Below are positions 36,641 through 48,732 of a DNA stretch of 64,000 nt, one piece after another. The position numbers were made by a program, and so were the translations under genes. Position 1 is the stretch's first letter; the number at the start of each line of letters is the position of its first letter. The notes beneath the pieces are model-generated. The model had not been told where the DNA came from and made no database searches. It was given only the letters and a program-made list of their open reading frames with translations. The DNA is from Erpobdella octoculata (taxonomy: Eukaryota; Annelida; Clitellata; Hirudinida; Erpobdellidae): positions 10,217,456 to 10,281,455 of the forward strand of contig OZ022247.1 of the NCBI GenBank assembly GCA_963978895.1, read 5' to 3'.

Positions 36641-37029
36641 CCCACAAACCCTTTTTTGGATGCTTTAACAAGGCTGAACTGATGTTGCGATTCATGATCT
36701 TAAAATCGAAATATCTTTGTGAAAATAAATTGTACGATAAATGGTTGTTTGCATATTATGTTTTTTGTTTAAATTGTTTTCAATTTTTGTGCTACGGCTT
36801 TCCTAGTATTCAACGAAGCTAGAAATAAAGTCAACAATTCTACATTAAAATTTAAAACTTAAACAAAAACTATTTTTTAAACCTTTCAACATGAGTTGGA
36901 GACTCACATTAAATTATTTAGACAATAATAATGTTACTCAGCCAAGCGCCTTACGACAGTGTTGCTAAATATAGCCCTGGCGGCAAATAAACTTTGCTAG
37001 AAAACTGCATTAATTAAGTATTAACAAGG

Positions 37030-37210
37030 TTGAACCGTCACTTTGCGTCTCCTTTCTTGTTTCTTTTTCTTCCACTTTTGTTTCCTTTTTATTCGAATGC
37101 ACAATCACATTTTGTTTTGTTTATATTGCTATCCAAATGGTGTAAGTGGCCGTTGGCCCTGCTATTTAACGACGAAATAATATTAAAAAAATAAAATAAT
37201 AAAATAAAAT
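37030..37210 (+). repeat. Short LINE 3' tail
   Basis: It matches the 3' untranslated end of the LINE at 45890-46070, including 'gtgtaagtggccgttggccc', and ends in an AATAAA-rich run. A 5'-truncated insertion. Confidence 0.75.
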
Positions 37211-37527
37211 GACTGTTTTGCTCCTTTATATGGTTTATTAAAGCAAATTACTAGCAGCGAAATTTGGTATTTTTACACTTCAAAAAATATTCCGTCAATA
37301 GCATCAGGTAGGTAGGCGTGGTCTAAGAGTTCCAAAATGGCGATCAGCGGCGACTCCCAGGCAGGTCTAAGCGCAATCCAGTTATATTATAGAGATCAGT
37401 GGTGTGTGTGTTACGTTAATTGAAAAAGTTAATAAAATTGAACTAAATTTATAAAAGCCGGCAAATTCAGAAATATAAGGAATTCAGGCTCGTCGCATCG
37501 TTTTAAAAAGTGGGGAGACAACTTTTA

Positions 37528-40500
37528 TTTATTTATTGCAACTTGAGCAGATGGACCCAACGGAACACTGAAACTGTTCGGACAGAATACAGTTAAGTGA
37601 AACGTAATCAGAAAAAAAATAAAAAATAAAACGTCAAGTCATACAGTTGAAACAAAATGCAATCAAAATAACCAGTTCGGTGGGACAACGTGTCATAAAG
37701 AAAAATCTCAGAAGAAAACCTGATATTAGCACTAAACTCAGCATAATCCAGGATAATCACAAAAAGCAAACATCATTCAAATTACAGATAAGAATAATGT
37801 GGCAAACAGTATGACTAAGTGAAACAGTTAAGTGAAACGTAATCAGAAAAAAAAGAAAAAAGAAAATGTCAAGTCATACAGTTGAAACAAAATGCAATCA
37901 AAATAACCAGTTCGGTGGGACAACGTGTAATAAAAAAAAATCTCAGAAGAAAACCTGATATTAGCAATAAATTTAGCATAATCCAGGAGTCACAAAAAGC
38001 AAACATCATTCAAATTTCGGATAAAAATAATGTGGCAAACAGTATGACTATTTATAAACGAGAAATTTCGTGAGGTCAACCGTCATAATTAAGCTCTTGA
38101 ACCTACTGTACGTAGTTGAGCTAACAATATCAGTATTAATGAGACACAACTGGCAAAACATTCTCAGTCTGGCATCTGGCAACCCCGAACCTTCTGTCTA
38201 CAGCACTCTTGATATGTGTGGTAGACACAAGAAGTAAAGTCGTGGATGAAGATCTGACTCTTCTGCTCGACTTTTGATGCAATCAAAATAACCAGTTCGG
38301 TGGGACAACGTGTCATAAAAAAAAATCTCAGAAGAAAACCTGATATTAGCACTAAATTTAGCACTAATATTTAGCTCAACATCATTCAAATTTTGGATAA
38401 AAATAATGTGGCAAACAGTATGACTATTTATAAACGAGAAATTTCGTGAGGTCAACCGTCATAATTAAGCTCTTGAACCTACTGTACGTAGTTGAGCTAA
38501 CAATATCATTAGGCAGGTGGTTCCATATAACAATAATACGATCAGAGTACCATTTCGATGTTGTCGATGAGGTATTGGTGATGGGGGCTCCATACTTGAG
38601 AGCAGTATTCCAGAAGGGGTCGGATGTATGTATAGAAGGCCTGTTTGAGCAGAGCAGGATCTTTAGATAGAAATGATTTCGTGATAAATCGCGATCTCAG
38701 GGACGCAACACGAATAATTTTGGCAATTTGAAGTCTGAATTTGAGGTTGGTGTCGATGACTACTCCCAAGTCCCTGGCGCTGTCAGTGTTCTTTAGTTTG
38801 TGAGAGCCGATGGTATAGTTGGGTGGTTCAAATATCTTACCTGTAATGCCAGAAGTAGTTGATTTCAACTGAAGTGATTTAAGAGAAGAGGATGTCGATG
38901 GACCATTATCAGAAGAATTCCTGACTGTGCAAACAAAGCACTTATTTTCGGCCAATTGCAACTGCCACTCTCCGGCCCAGGCAACTAATCGATTGACAGA
39001 TTCTTGAAGTTCCCGACTGTTGTTACCTTTGGAGTAGAGCTTAATGTCATTCGCAAATAGTTTGTGAGAGATTGGTAGGTTGTTAAATCTATCGGTAATA
39101 TCATTGGTGTATAATAGAAAAAGGGTGGGTCCTAGTACGCTCCTCTGTGGTACTCCACTAGTAACATGTTTTATATCAGATAGTTGACCTTCGATCCTTA
39201 CAATCTGTATTTTGTCGCTCAAGAGGTTTTTTAGCCACGTTAATAAACTCCCGCTCACTCCGTAGGACTCTAGTTTGGTCAATAGTTTTGGGTGTGATAC
39301 TGAGTCAAAGGCTTTTTTGAAGTAAAAGTAGATCACGTCTGAGCTTGTCCGTGCCTGGATTGAGTTTGACCAATCATAAGTACATTCGAGTAAGTTGGGG
39401 CACGTTGATTTAGCTCCTCGGAAGCCATGTTGATTGATTGATATCCAAGAAGTTGGGTATTGATTTGTTAATAATTCTTTCCATCGCTCGGCAGCATGTG
39501 GACGTTAAAGAAATAGGTCTGTAGTTTCAAAGACAAGAAGTTGTACCTTTTTCATGGATTGTGATAACAAAAGCTTTTTTCAAATCTTTAGGCAGATGCC
39601 CAGTTTCGAATGAAAAGTCGAAAATCTGGCAGAGCAAAGATAGATGCACATCGTTTCAGAAAAATATTTGGAATACCATCGGGTCTTGAGGATGTAGAAG
39701 AAGTAAGTCTAGCCAATGTCTTAAACACAATTTCCGGGGTGAAGTCAATTTTTACCAGTTGTTTCGATGTCCTTCGCTCGAGAGTTGGTCTACGACCGTC
39801 GTCAATTGTGAATACACTTGAAAAATATTCATTAAAAATATTTCCTATCTCATAAGGATCCTCAGTTTCACTACCGTTTGATTTCTCTATCTGGATAATT
39901 CTGTGGGATGTAGTGAGTTTGTTGTTGACACATCTATAGAATTTGTTGATGTTGTTTTTTAATCATATTTAGCTCTCTCTCTGAATGGTACATTTTTAAT
40001 AGCTCTTTTAACTTTTTTTCCACATTTTTGTACTTGTCTTTGTCGGCCTGTTCACCCGACATCTTCCATCTCCGCCAGTAACAAAGCTTGACCCTCTGAG
40101 TTTCTCGAATGTACCCGGGATAACGATGTTTGTCCAGCTTCTGTTTCTTTAGGGGAATCATGCATTGAATTGCATTTTCCACAACTAAACAGAATGAGTT
40201 CCAGCAGTCATCTATAGAAAAACAATACTGGAAGAGAGTGTCCCATTTGAATTTCATAAAGTAAATATTGAGAGCATGGTAATCAGCACAAACAAAATTG
40301 TATTCTTTCTTTGTGCTCACCTGGCTTAAAGTCCGAGCCATGTTTGGAGTAAAAATGATGCTATTGTGATCGCTTCCTCCGATTGGACTCATCACATCAA
40401 TCTGCTTTATAAATTGTGGGTCTTTTGACAGCACCAAGTCCAATATGTTATTGATTCTTGTGTTAGAGTTAACAAATTGTATGAGTCCTGAGTCATTAAA

Positions 40501-40735
40501 GAAAGTCATGAAGGCATTGTAAATGTTGTTGTTTGGTGCCGTATAAAGGTGCCAATCAATCTCCGGGAGGTTGAAGTCTCCCATCAGGCATATTGGATTT
40601 TTGGTGTTGCATAATTGCTGAAGATATCGAATGCTATTTTCAGCATATTGGAATGCTTCTTCATTGTACCCACCTGGTCTGTAATAGGCTATAATTGTTT
40701 GAGACCCGCTACCTATTTTAATGTCTATTTTTAGA
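37528..40735 (-). mobile_element. 5'-truncated CR1/Jockey-group LINE
   Basis: It interrupts a block contiguous in unit 1 near 7850-7870. It reads minus from 40735, already inside the endonuclease, to an AATAAATAAATAAA-type 3' end at 37528. Its 3' region carries about 225-bp tandem repeats (37590-38050 and a partial copy at 38270-38420). Confidence 0.8.
38542..40735 (-). pseudogene. LINE ORF2 (APE endonuclease + reverse transcriptase)
   Basis: The endonuclease C-terminal half is visible at 39934-40735 (ICLMGDFNLPEIDW, then PIGGSDHNSIIF with the catalytic SDH). The linker is broken. The RT at 38542-39336 has FKKAFDSVSH, GVPQRSVLGP (family GVPQGS) and FANDIKLYS where the second position of the catalytic ADD is Asn. 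With a catalytic Asp lost and frame breaks at 39337-39933 it is inactive. It is the same broad family as 44285-45638. Confidence 0.82.
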
Positions 40736-41409
40736 AAGAATTTTTTTTATTTTGTAATCTAAAATATTAAAGTTTGTAACTTGCTTGTAATAATTACATG
40801 TAAATTTTTTTTAATAATTACTCATCAACTATATTTTTATTTGAATCACATTTGTACATAAATATACAATAGTAAAAGTTGACAAAAATGTCATGCCGAT
40901 ATTTAGACAAACAAACTGGCGGCAAATAAGCCCAAATTGACTACGTGACTGCGTCAATCGTCTCCTGGTGCACATGCAACAGCGCGCAATTATTCAAACG
41001 ATTTTGCGTAATCTATTCGGCTTACCATGCGCAGCTGTATACACTATAGCAGTGGCGTAGCTAGGGTGGGGCGGCAGGGGCGGTCCGCCCCGGGTGTCAC
41101 CCGTTTTGGGGTGACACCCAGCTGCGATTAAAAAAAACCTTACACACACTCCATAAAATGAAATAACGGTTAAAATTCTAAAAAACCAATATACATGTCT
41201 AGGTTGGGGTGCTCATTTTGATGAGGTTGTGGATGCAATTTAAGAATTTTGTAATAAACAAAAAAATGTAGACGCTAGAGGTATGTAATTTAACTTTTCT
41301 TTGTTACCTCTTCTCTTGGAATGATGTACAAAGAAAATAAAATTGCACTCAAATTTCATTGCAAAGCTTGAGTATTGATCAATTAGCTATAATAATAGTG
41401 GCCTTTTTG

Positions 41410-41898
41410 TCTTTATTTATATATACAAAAATGAATGTTTGTGAGTCTGTTTATCTTTTATAGAAATTTAAACGGCTGGAGCAATCTTGATGAAATTTGG
41501 CAAGGAGTTAGTTCTCATACAGGGGAAGAAAGTAAAAAAAGTTTAGACGCCTTACTCCGATCTCCCGGCTCAGGGGGGCCAAAAAACTTTCAAGGCCAAA
41601 AGTGCCTATGTAGGACTATCAAAAGTAACAGCTTAATAAAATTCAACTTTTGTTGACGTAACAACGTTTGAAGGCTTCAAGCAGCTTTTAGAAAATCTAT
41701 TTTACGTTTTATGGGGTAAAAGAAGTTAGGAAAGAGTGGAAAAGAAAAAATGAGCGCGTGCGGAAACGAACGAAAAAGCGACCTGAAACGGGAAAGCGAC
41801 CGGAAGCGGGAGAGCAAGCGGGGAAGCAAACGGGAGCAAAAGAGAAAACTATAAAAAAACCTCTGAAAACTCTGAGCAACGCCTGGTAACCCCACTAG
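41410..41898 (+). mobile_element. Helitron family A copy
   Basis: The 5' region has 'tatatatacaaaaatgaatg' and 'gaaatttggcaaggagtta', then the purine-rich repeat tract (41750-41850), and the 3' end GCCTGGTAACCCCACTAG at 41898. About 490 bp, no coding. Confidence 0.72.
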
Positions 41899-42121
41899 TA
41901 TTAAATCATATTGTAGAAGAAGCAATAGGACTTGCAGCAAAAATGTATGTAGGTATGTTAGCAATTTCGCATAACGCGGTGGCCGCAGTGGTCAGCAGTC
42001 AGCAGTTGATCAAATTAGTGCACGCAGGCGTGTATTAAAAGTTATTACGCAATTGTACAATGCGTGAACTAATATATAATGGGATTTAAAAAATCCGTCA
42101 TTTTTGACGGGCATTCTCTAG
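41899..42121 (+). mobile_element. Non-autonomous Helitron family B copy
   Basis: It ends with CCGTCATTTTTGACGGGC then ATTCTCTAG at 42121, a hairpin plus CTAG, matching the terminus of the split transposase copy. The interior matches 30440-30600 inverted. Confidence 0.7.
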
Positions 42122-42255
42122 TTTCTAGTTCCAATATAAACAAGTAAAAGAAAAAATGAGTTTTTAACACAAACTTTAATTTCAAATACACTCGATTTAG
42201 AAACACGAAAGATGTTCAAGTTAAGTTTTTTTTTAAATTGAATAATGTATTGTCA

Positions 42256-42434
42256 TCTATATAAATAAAAATGAGTGTCTGTGAGTTTGTCTCTTGTAGA
42301 AATCCAAACCGCTGGAGCGATCTTGATGAAATTTGGCAAGAAAGTAGTTCTCATGCAGGAAAAGAAAATTGTGAAAAATTGAAATCGGGCACAAAATGAG
42401 CGGAGCGGAGCGGGAGAGCGAGCGGGAATTTATA
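42256..42434 (+). mobile_element. Helitron family A 5' part
   Basis: It starts TCTATATAAATAAAAATGA after an A, exactly as a Helitron 5' end, and runs through the family body to 'gagcgagcgggaa', where other copies continue into (TA)n. Here the Penelope-like sequence follows. Confidence 0.75.
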
Positions 42435-43238
42435 TATGTCGACGGTTTTATTAACAATTTTGTAACCAAAATGAAAACATCTGTGAGTTCGGCTGGGTCT
42501 GACGCTGACAAGGGTCGTGATGTACGCCAGGAGTTCCCCGTGTTCTACAAAAATCAAATGAATCTCAATTACAGAATTGATGAAAGTATTATAAGGAAGA
42601 TAATAAAAAAGGAAGTTTCTGTTATAGCCCCCGTCAGGAATAAACTGGGTTTATATATTTATTACAAAAACTTGAAACTTTTCAATTTGGTCATCAAGAA
42701 TGATAGAACAAGTATCACTGACCCGTTGCAACAAAGTCACGTGGTGTACCATTTCAAATGTTCTATTCCACATTGTAAGGTGGATACCTACATTGGTCAC
42801 ACTACCACTACGTTGTCAAGGAGACTCACGATGCATCTCCAGCTTGGGAGTATTCTTAATCATTATGAATGTATTCATTTGAAAAAGCTAACACGAAAAG
42901 AACTTGAAGAAGGTGTTTCGATTTTAACAAGTGAATCCGACTCTTTCCGGCTGAAAATTAAAGAGGCTCTCTATATCTTATTAATGAGACCCGCAATTAA
43001 TAAACAATTTGATAAATTTCCACAGATTCTCCACTTATTCGGTGTCAAAGAAAGCAATATGCATCGGTTACCCTGTATTCCTTCAAACGACGAGGATAAC
43101 ATAAATGATGATACTTCTGACTCGTCCTCTGACACAAATACTTTGGCTGTTGAGGCTGCTCCTGACGAATCTCATTGTAATGTATCTGAGGAAATTCTTG
43201 TCTCTTCTAATATAACACAGCGAAAACGCAAAAATTGA
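42435..43238 (+). CDS. Penelope-like element C-terminus with GIY-YIG endonuclease (5' truncated)
   Basis: An open frame of 268 codons ends in TGA at 43238. The first part carries the RT-endonuclease linker (VAPVRNKLGLYIYYKN style). The GIY-YIG domain follows: VVYHFKCSIPHC, DTYIGHTTTTLSRRL with YIG and the conserved Arg, then FRLKIKEALYILL with the conserved Glu and 'PAIN' with the Asn. An acidic Ser/Asp tail closes it. The RT is missing because the copy is 5' truncated at the Helitron junction. This is the endonuclease that Penelope-like elements use for target cleavage. No stops within. Confidence 0.8.
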   Translation, partial: YVDGFINNFVTKMKTSVSSAGSDADKGRDVRQEFPVFYKNQMNLNYRIDESIIRKIIKKEVSVIAPVRNKLGLYIYYKNLKLFNLVIKNDRTSITDPLQQSHVVYHFKCSIPHCKVDTYIGHTTTTLSRRLTMHLQLGSILNHYECIHLKKLTRKELEEGVSILTSESDSFRLKIKEALYILLMRPAINKQFDKFPQILHLFGVKESNMHRLPCIPSNDEDNINDDTSDSSSDTNTLAVEAAPDESHCNVSEEILVSSNITQRKRKN

Positions 43239-43366
43239 TTTCCAATAGTATAAATTTTATATTCTTTTGATTTGATAGGTAGAGTGTTTTTTCGTTTTTT
43301 CTTTTGTTAGTGTGCTAATTCTTTGACAATTTCGGTTCTTTCTGTTTGTTTACTTTTCTCGTTTTA

Positions 43367-43425
43367 CTTTTGACCCTGAGGATGGCTGACATAGCTGAAA
43401 CGGTCCGTCGGTCTGACAATAAAAG
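43367..43425 (+). ncRNA. Hammerhead ribozyme (type I, Penelope-type)
   Basis: All core elements are in place. CTGAGGA (CUGANGA) is at 43376-43382. Stem II is ggct (43384-43387) with agct (43393-43396) around gacat. GAAA is at 43397-43400. Stem III is ACG/CGT around GTC. The cleavage site GTC ends at 43409. Stem I is GACC (43372-43375) with GGTC (43410-43413), plus an outer CTTTT/AAAAG helix (43367-43371, 43421-43425). Penelope-like elements are known to carry such minimal hammerheads in their terminal repeats. Self-cleavage is inferred from structure. Confidence 0.85.
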
Positions 43426-43577
43426 TTTAATGGAAAAGTTTTTGGCTAATTGTAGTCTCGAACAGAGAGTTTTGTGCCGAAAGGTCGAGAATTTGGCTCG
43501 AAAAGTTGTTTCTGCCAAATGGCGAGTTGTGTTTCTTAGAGCGTGTCTCAAAGATAAATTGATTCTACAGTTTATTC
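43382..43577 (+). CDS. N-terminus of a second Penelope-like ORF, truncated
   Basis: The ATG at 43382 lies inside the hammerhead core. The frame reads MADIAETVRRSDNK, then 'ENLARKVVSAKWRVVFLRAC' and 'LKDKLILQFIR', which resembles the helical N-terminal region of Penelope proteins (Arg/Lys-rich, ...FL..C...L.P.F). It then runs into (TA)n at about 43580. The order C-terminus, hammerhead, N-terminus is that of tandem Penelope copies sharing one terminal repeat. An in-frame upstream ATG at 43346 also exists. Confidence 0.55.
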
Positions 43578-43578
43578 G

Positions 43579-43681
<103 letters not shown>

Positions 43682-43701
43682 TGTAAATAAGTAAGTAAGT
43701 A

Positions 43702-43995
43702 TCTATATAAGTCCTTTATGCATTGCGACACCATTCATCCGATTGGATTGCAATTTTTATACAAGCTTGAGAGGCAATGGGAGACAATTATAGTGAAAAA
43801 AATTGAAATCGGACACAAAATGAGCGGAGCGGGAGAGCGAGCGCGAACGGGAATTAGAAAATGAGCGGGAACGAAAAAGCAAGAGAGAACAAAAAAGCAA
43901 CTTAGAGTTGTAAAGAGACCGGGAGCGGGAAAGCGAACGGGAGCGGGAAAGCAAACGAGAGCGAGAAAACGGCCGGGAGCGGGAAAGCGACCGGG
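43702..43995 (+). mobile_element. Helitron family A 5' part
   Basis: It begins TCTATATAAGTCC after an A and continues with the family body and purine tract. It has no 3' CTAG end and stops at about 43995, where an inverted repeat arm (43995-44110) begins. Confidence 0.65.
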
Positions 43996-44110
43996 ATGCC
44001 TCTTTTTCTTTCGCAAAACTGTTGGATGGAAAAATCAACATAAACGTCACGTGTCCAAAAATGAATATTAATTATGTCACGTGTTAGTCTTTCGGCGATT
44101 ATTAAAAAAA
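43995..44110. repeat. Left arm of a distant inverted repeat
   Basis: The reverse complement resembles about 47165-47285 over 100 bp, including 'taattaatattcattttt' and CACGTGAC-type motifs. The arms are 3 kb apart and bracket the LINE at 44285-46075. Confidence 0.6.
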
Positions 44111-44284
44111 TAATAAACAAAGTGCTTCGATCGAACACTTGTGTTTTGTTCCGTTATATTATAACTTATAACTATTACCACATCTATCATACTAAAACAT
44201 AAAGTTCAACATACATTTCCAAATTCATTATACATTTTAAGTTCATGCTTTAAGTTCATTATACATTATACATACATTAACGTC

Positions 44285-46075
44285 GGATCCAGTGGTGATT
44301 GCCAACACCTTCAACAATTACTTTTCCAGCGTTTTCACTACTGACGATGGAACAAGCACAGAAATGCCTCCGCGTACATTCAGTACGCTTGAAAAGATTG
44401 ATTTCACCCCAGATCGCATCATCCAGATCTTTCGTAGTCTCAAATCTTCCAAATCGTCGGGTCCAGATGGTATCCCAAACAAGTTATTTAAAGAGTGTGC
44501 AACTGGTCTGGCCATACCACTTTGCCACATCTTCAATTTTTCTTTCAATGCACATATGTTGCCTAACGATTGGAGCTCTGCACATGTCACACCGATCCAT
44601 AAAAAAGGAGCAACATCAGAAGTGGCTAACTACAGGTTTATATCTCTCACTTCCTCGTCTTGCCGTGCAATGGAAAAGTTAATCAACAAAGACATCCTCT
44701 CATATCTTCATCAAAACAATCTTATTACCCCAGCCTAGCATGGTTTCCTGAAGATAAAATCTACATGTACAAATCTTATCGAGTGTGTTAACGACTGGAC
44801 ACAAGCAATTCAATCAAACCAGCATGTCGATGTTATCTACTTCGATTTCAAAAAAGCTTTTGATTCGGTTTCACACAAAAAACTCATAGTCAAACTCCAA
44901 GCTTATGGAATCTCTGGCGATTTACTGTTATAGTTAAAGGCATTTTTATCAAATCGATCTCAAACTGTGAAAGTGAATGGTCGCCTTTCTGCCTCAACTG
45001 ACGTGATTAGCGGTGTCCCCCAGGGCAGCGTACTAGGTCCAACCTTATTCCTCTTATACATTAATGACGTGGCTGATCTATTTCGAGATACCTCCGTGAA
45101 GATTACGTTATTTGCGGATGATATCAAACTGTACTCATCATTACCTCCTGACAATGTATCATTACAGTTAGCCATTAACAAACTAGTACTGTGGAGTGAA
45201 ACGTGGCGACTTCAACTAGCCCCCAAAAAATGTTTTCACTGCCCCATCAGAGGATCTCATTGTAACGCTCCAGTTTCTACATACTCAATCGGCTTGCAAA
45301 AGATATCACCTATTGATACCATCCGCGACCTTGGAGTATTCATTAACAACAAACAAACATCTAGGTCACATATCGACTATATTGTCCATAGAGCTCTCAC
45401 CAGGATACGTCTTATATTCAAATGCTTTCGTTCAAGAGACCACAATCTTCTCACAAGAGCATATACCATCTATGCCCGTCCCATCTTAGAGTATTGCTCC
45501 CCCATCTGGAGCCCTCATTATAAACAAGATATAAACAAGATCGAACGCACACAAAAATATTTCACAAGAGCTTTTCCCGACCTAAGAAAATTACCGTACA
45601 ATATCAGACTCAAAGTCAGGTTTCTCTTCAACAGCTAACAATCCTGTCGGAGATGGCGGTCAACAACACTGAACTTCTCATATCTACAGAGTTTCTTCTT
45701 TTTTCTGGGCATTACAGTGGAAAACATTTGGGAAATTATTCCTGATTAATCTACCCTACATTACATTCTCAATTGCTCCTCGCCTTTGTTTTGTGGCTTA
45801 AACCTTAAAATCGAACCGTCATTTTGCGTCTCCTTACATGGCATTCTCAATTGCTCATCGCCTTTGTTTTTTAGCTTGAACTCTGAGGTTGAATTGTCAC
45901 TTTGCGTCTCCTTTCTGTTTCTTTTTCTTCCACTTTTGTTTTCTTTTTGTTCGAATGCACAATCACATTTCTGTTTTGTTTATATTGCTATCCAAATGGT
46001 GTAAGTGGCCGTTGGCCCTGCTATTTGACGACGTAATAATAAATAATAAAAAAAATAAAATAAAATGTTTAGCTG
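44285..46075 (+). mobile_element. 5'-truncated CR1/Jockey-group LINE
   Basis: It starts within ORF2 at 44285 and ends in an AATAATAAA/AAATAAAAT-type tail at about 46075. The 3' UTR contains two related 'ctcaattgctc.tcgcctttg' segments (45770-45900). Its tail matches the fragment at 37030-37210. Confidence 0.8.
44292..45638 (+). pseudogene. LINE reverse transcriptase with two TAG stops
   Basis: The reading frame is continuous apart from TAG at 44736-44738 (where the family has Gln before HGFL) and TAG at 44931-44933 (family Trp). Visible motifs are SSGPDGIPNKLFKE, HVTPIHKKG, IYFDFKKAFDSVSH, GVPQGSVLGPTLF and the catalytic FADDIKLYS, then the C-terminal thumb-like region to the stop at 45638. 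There is no frameshift, so this is a relatively recent, 5'-truncated copy. Confidence 0.85.
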
Positions 46076-47164
46076 CTGAAATAAAAAAAAATTGTCAAAA
46101 TTTTCTAAAATTGATAATGGTGTTATAGTGGCCATGTTTACACCATTAATAAAACAAGCGAAGCACTTAAAAACACTTTTTAAAAACTAGTTTTATCCCA
46201 ATTATCCGACACTTGCTATAAATCTAAAATATTTAATTTAATTAAATCTAGCCATGGGAAAAATCCAAAAAAATTCACAAAAATACTATCACCTAAATTG
46301 AACATGGTTAAAAAAGTTCAGAATGATTGGATAACGGGATGGGGTCCAAAATTGGAAAATTAAAAATAGTCTGATCCACCTCACAAAGCAAGCTAAGATA
46401 CTGTGAAATAGTTTTTATTGAATTTAGTGAAAACGTGGATTGTTACAATTATATGGTGTTTTTATTACTGACACACTCTGTCATTGGAGGTATGCCACAT
46501 GGAGTAACTTCGCACCAAATGAGCCAACCAAAACTCTGATTGAAGCATTGCCACTGTATAACTCACTCCTTCATTCTTCCTGATACTACTGTGGAAAATG
46601 GAGTAATAAACAAAGATCATCATAATTAGTTTTTTTAAAGATGCCCTATGCAGAAACTGAAGAACATTTTTAGATACTTTTTTTAATGACTTTTTATTGG
46701 GTAAATCAATAATTAAATATCCAAAAATAATGCATCATATTTAGCAGTTATTCAACTGAAAAGATAAGTGGGCTCCAAGGCCCTTGGACCAAGGGTCTCA
46801 CAAAAGTTGATAAAGACTATAGTTAAAATGTTAATTTTAATTGAACATGTGAAATGGAAAAATCTGGAAGCCCTTGCAAGCATTAATCAGCTGTCATAAT
46901 GACTCATAATAAAGAATTCAATATAAATGTATAACCTATACTATAAAAATAACAGAAGATTGAGATGAGAGAATTTTATTGCATTGTAATAAGTAAATAC
47001 AATAAATATGATTGACAGCAAAAAAATCCCTGCTAATAATATATTAGTATTATAGCAGTTTTGCCTCAAAAATAAATTATTCTAAATTTTAGATTGAAGA
47101 TTCTAAAAGAAAAATCTGCGCAGCGAAAAGTTGGACCGATCGAAAAATTGTGCCGTAAATTTGC
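46076..47164. other. Gene-free AT-rich stretch
   Basis: I see no gene, RNA or repeat family here. Confidence 0.55.
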
Positions 47165-47421
47165 GAAACAATTGTTATAAATTTGATCAAAAAGTGACTA
47201 GCACGTGACCTAATTAATATTCATTTTTAAACATGTGATCGTTATGTTAATTTTTCTCCCCAGCAATTTTGTAGAAAAAAAGACGCGACCGGATCAGGAA
47301 AGCAGCAGGGAGCGGGAAAGCGACCGAGAGCGGGAGAGCGGACGGGGAAGGAAACGGGATCGATAAAGACAAACATTAAAAAACATCTGAAAATACCGGG
47401 TAACGCCGGGTACCCCACTAG
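47165..47421 (+). mobile_element. Helitron family A 3' part with inverted-repeat arm
   Basis: 47165-47285 is the right arm of the inverted repeat. It is followed by the purine-rich tract and the end CGGGTAACGCCGGGTAC then CCCACTAG at 47421. Confidence 0.68.
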
Positions 47422-47511
47422 TCCAATATAAAGCTATGCTGAAAGTTTCAGCTTTCTAGCTAGTCAAAAAGCTGGTTAAATTTTACTTGCAAGATTTGTG
47501 TACAGAGAAAG

Positions 47512-47549
<38 letters not shown>

Positions 47550-48732
47550 AGAGAGATTGTAACCTAAATAAAAGTTTGTAAAAAGAATTCGTCGTTAAAA
47601 CGAATTGGCAGGGAAAACGATGACAGCTGAAAATCAAACAGATATGCTGGAATGTCTCGACCGAATCAGTACGAAACTTCGAACTAGATCAAAATCTATT
47701 GAATGAAGATGTTAGCTTCATTGTTCTAGGTTGTCCAGACAAATACTTTGCTCTCGGCAAACATCGAGGAGTTGAAATTATCTGTATCAAATATAACTGG
47801 CTTGTATGAAATACCGAAGTATTGAAATTAGACTTCTGCACAACAGGGCTGGCGAAATTAGCCACTTGGTACTTGCACTGCTTTATTTTGAAAATGATTT
47901 TAAAATAGTAAAAAAGTTGTAATAAGTTGTAATTTTATTTTAATATTTCAAGCAGTCCAGAAATTAATTAATTTGTTTTTCGAAAAGCCGGAAAAGCCTT
48001 TCTTGTAACAAGGAAATCTTAGAACACCCCGATGGACATGATCTGAAATCTGATCAAGTAAATTTTTCCTACTAAACCTACCAGCGCTAAGAACGCACAC
48101 AAAAATTTCAACTATTATTTTTAAGTAGTTGAGAATGGTTCTTGAAGGACCATCTACTCTATTCTAGTCTATATGTTTTAATAAATTTAATAATATTTGA
48201 TTTAAAATACTTATTAGTATCTTTGGTGCAACTTAACGACGCAACGTCTACTCGGTAATCCGCCACGTCATTTTATTTGAAAAACTGCATGGAGGAAGGC
48301 TCTCGCGCTCAGCTCTTCCTTCGACGATTTGAAGTAAGAAAATCAGAAGGAATTAAGCGGTTTGTAGTTAGATAGATTCAATTTATTGTATATAACTTCT
48401 ATTTAATAAATTATTGAACGTGAATTCGGTTGATATTAAATTTTAAAGCTGTTTGAGAGACGAGACGAGCTCAACGCTTCGACGATTTGAAGCAAGAATT
48501 TCTTGAAAGACAAAATGAATTCAGCGTTTTTGATTTAATTATTAAAGTTTTTGATTTAATTATTAACATTTTTTAATTAAATTATTGATTGAGATTATAA
48601 AACGTTTGCGTTAGGTTAGTGAATTCCTGATGGAGCACAGGAAATTTCGATTTAATGTGCTCTGTGTGCTTCGATGGCTGTCGACAGTTGAGCGGTTGAC
48701 TTTAACTACTTTAAAGATAAGTAAAAATATTA
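47422..48732. other. No gene seen; microsatellite and a repeat pair
   Basis: It contains (CA)n then (GA)n at 47513-47556, and two related 'cttcgacgatttgaag' segments (48320-48335 and 48477-48492). Nothing else recognised. Confidence 0.55.
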
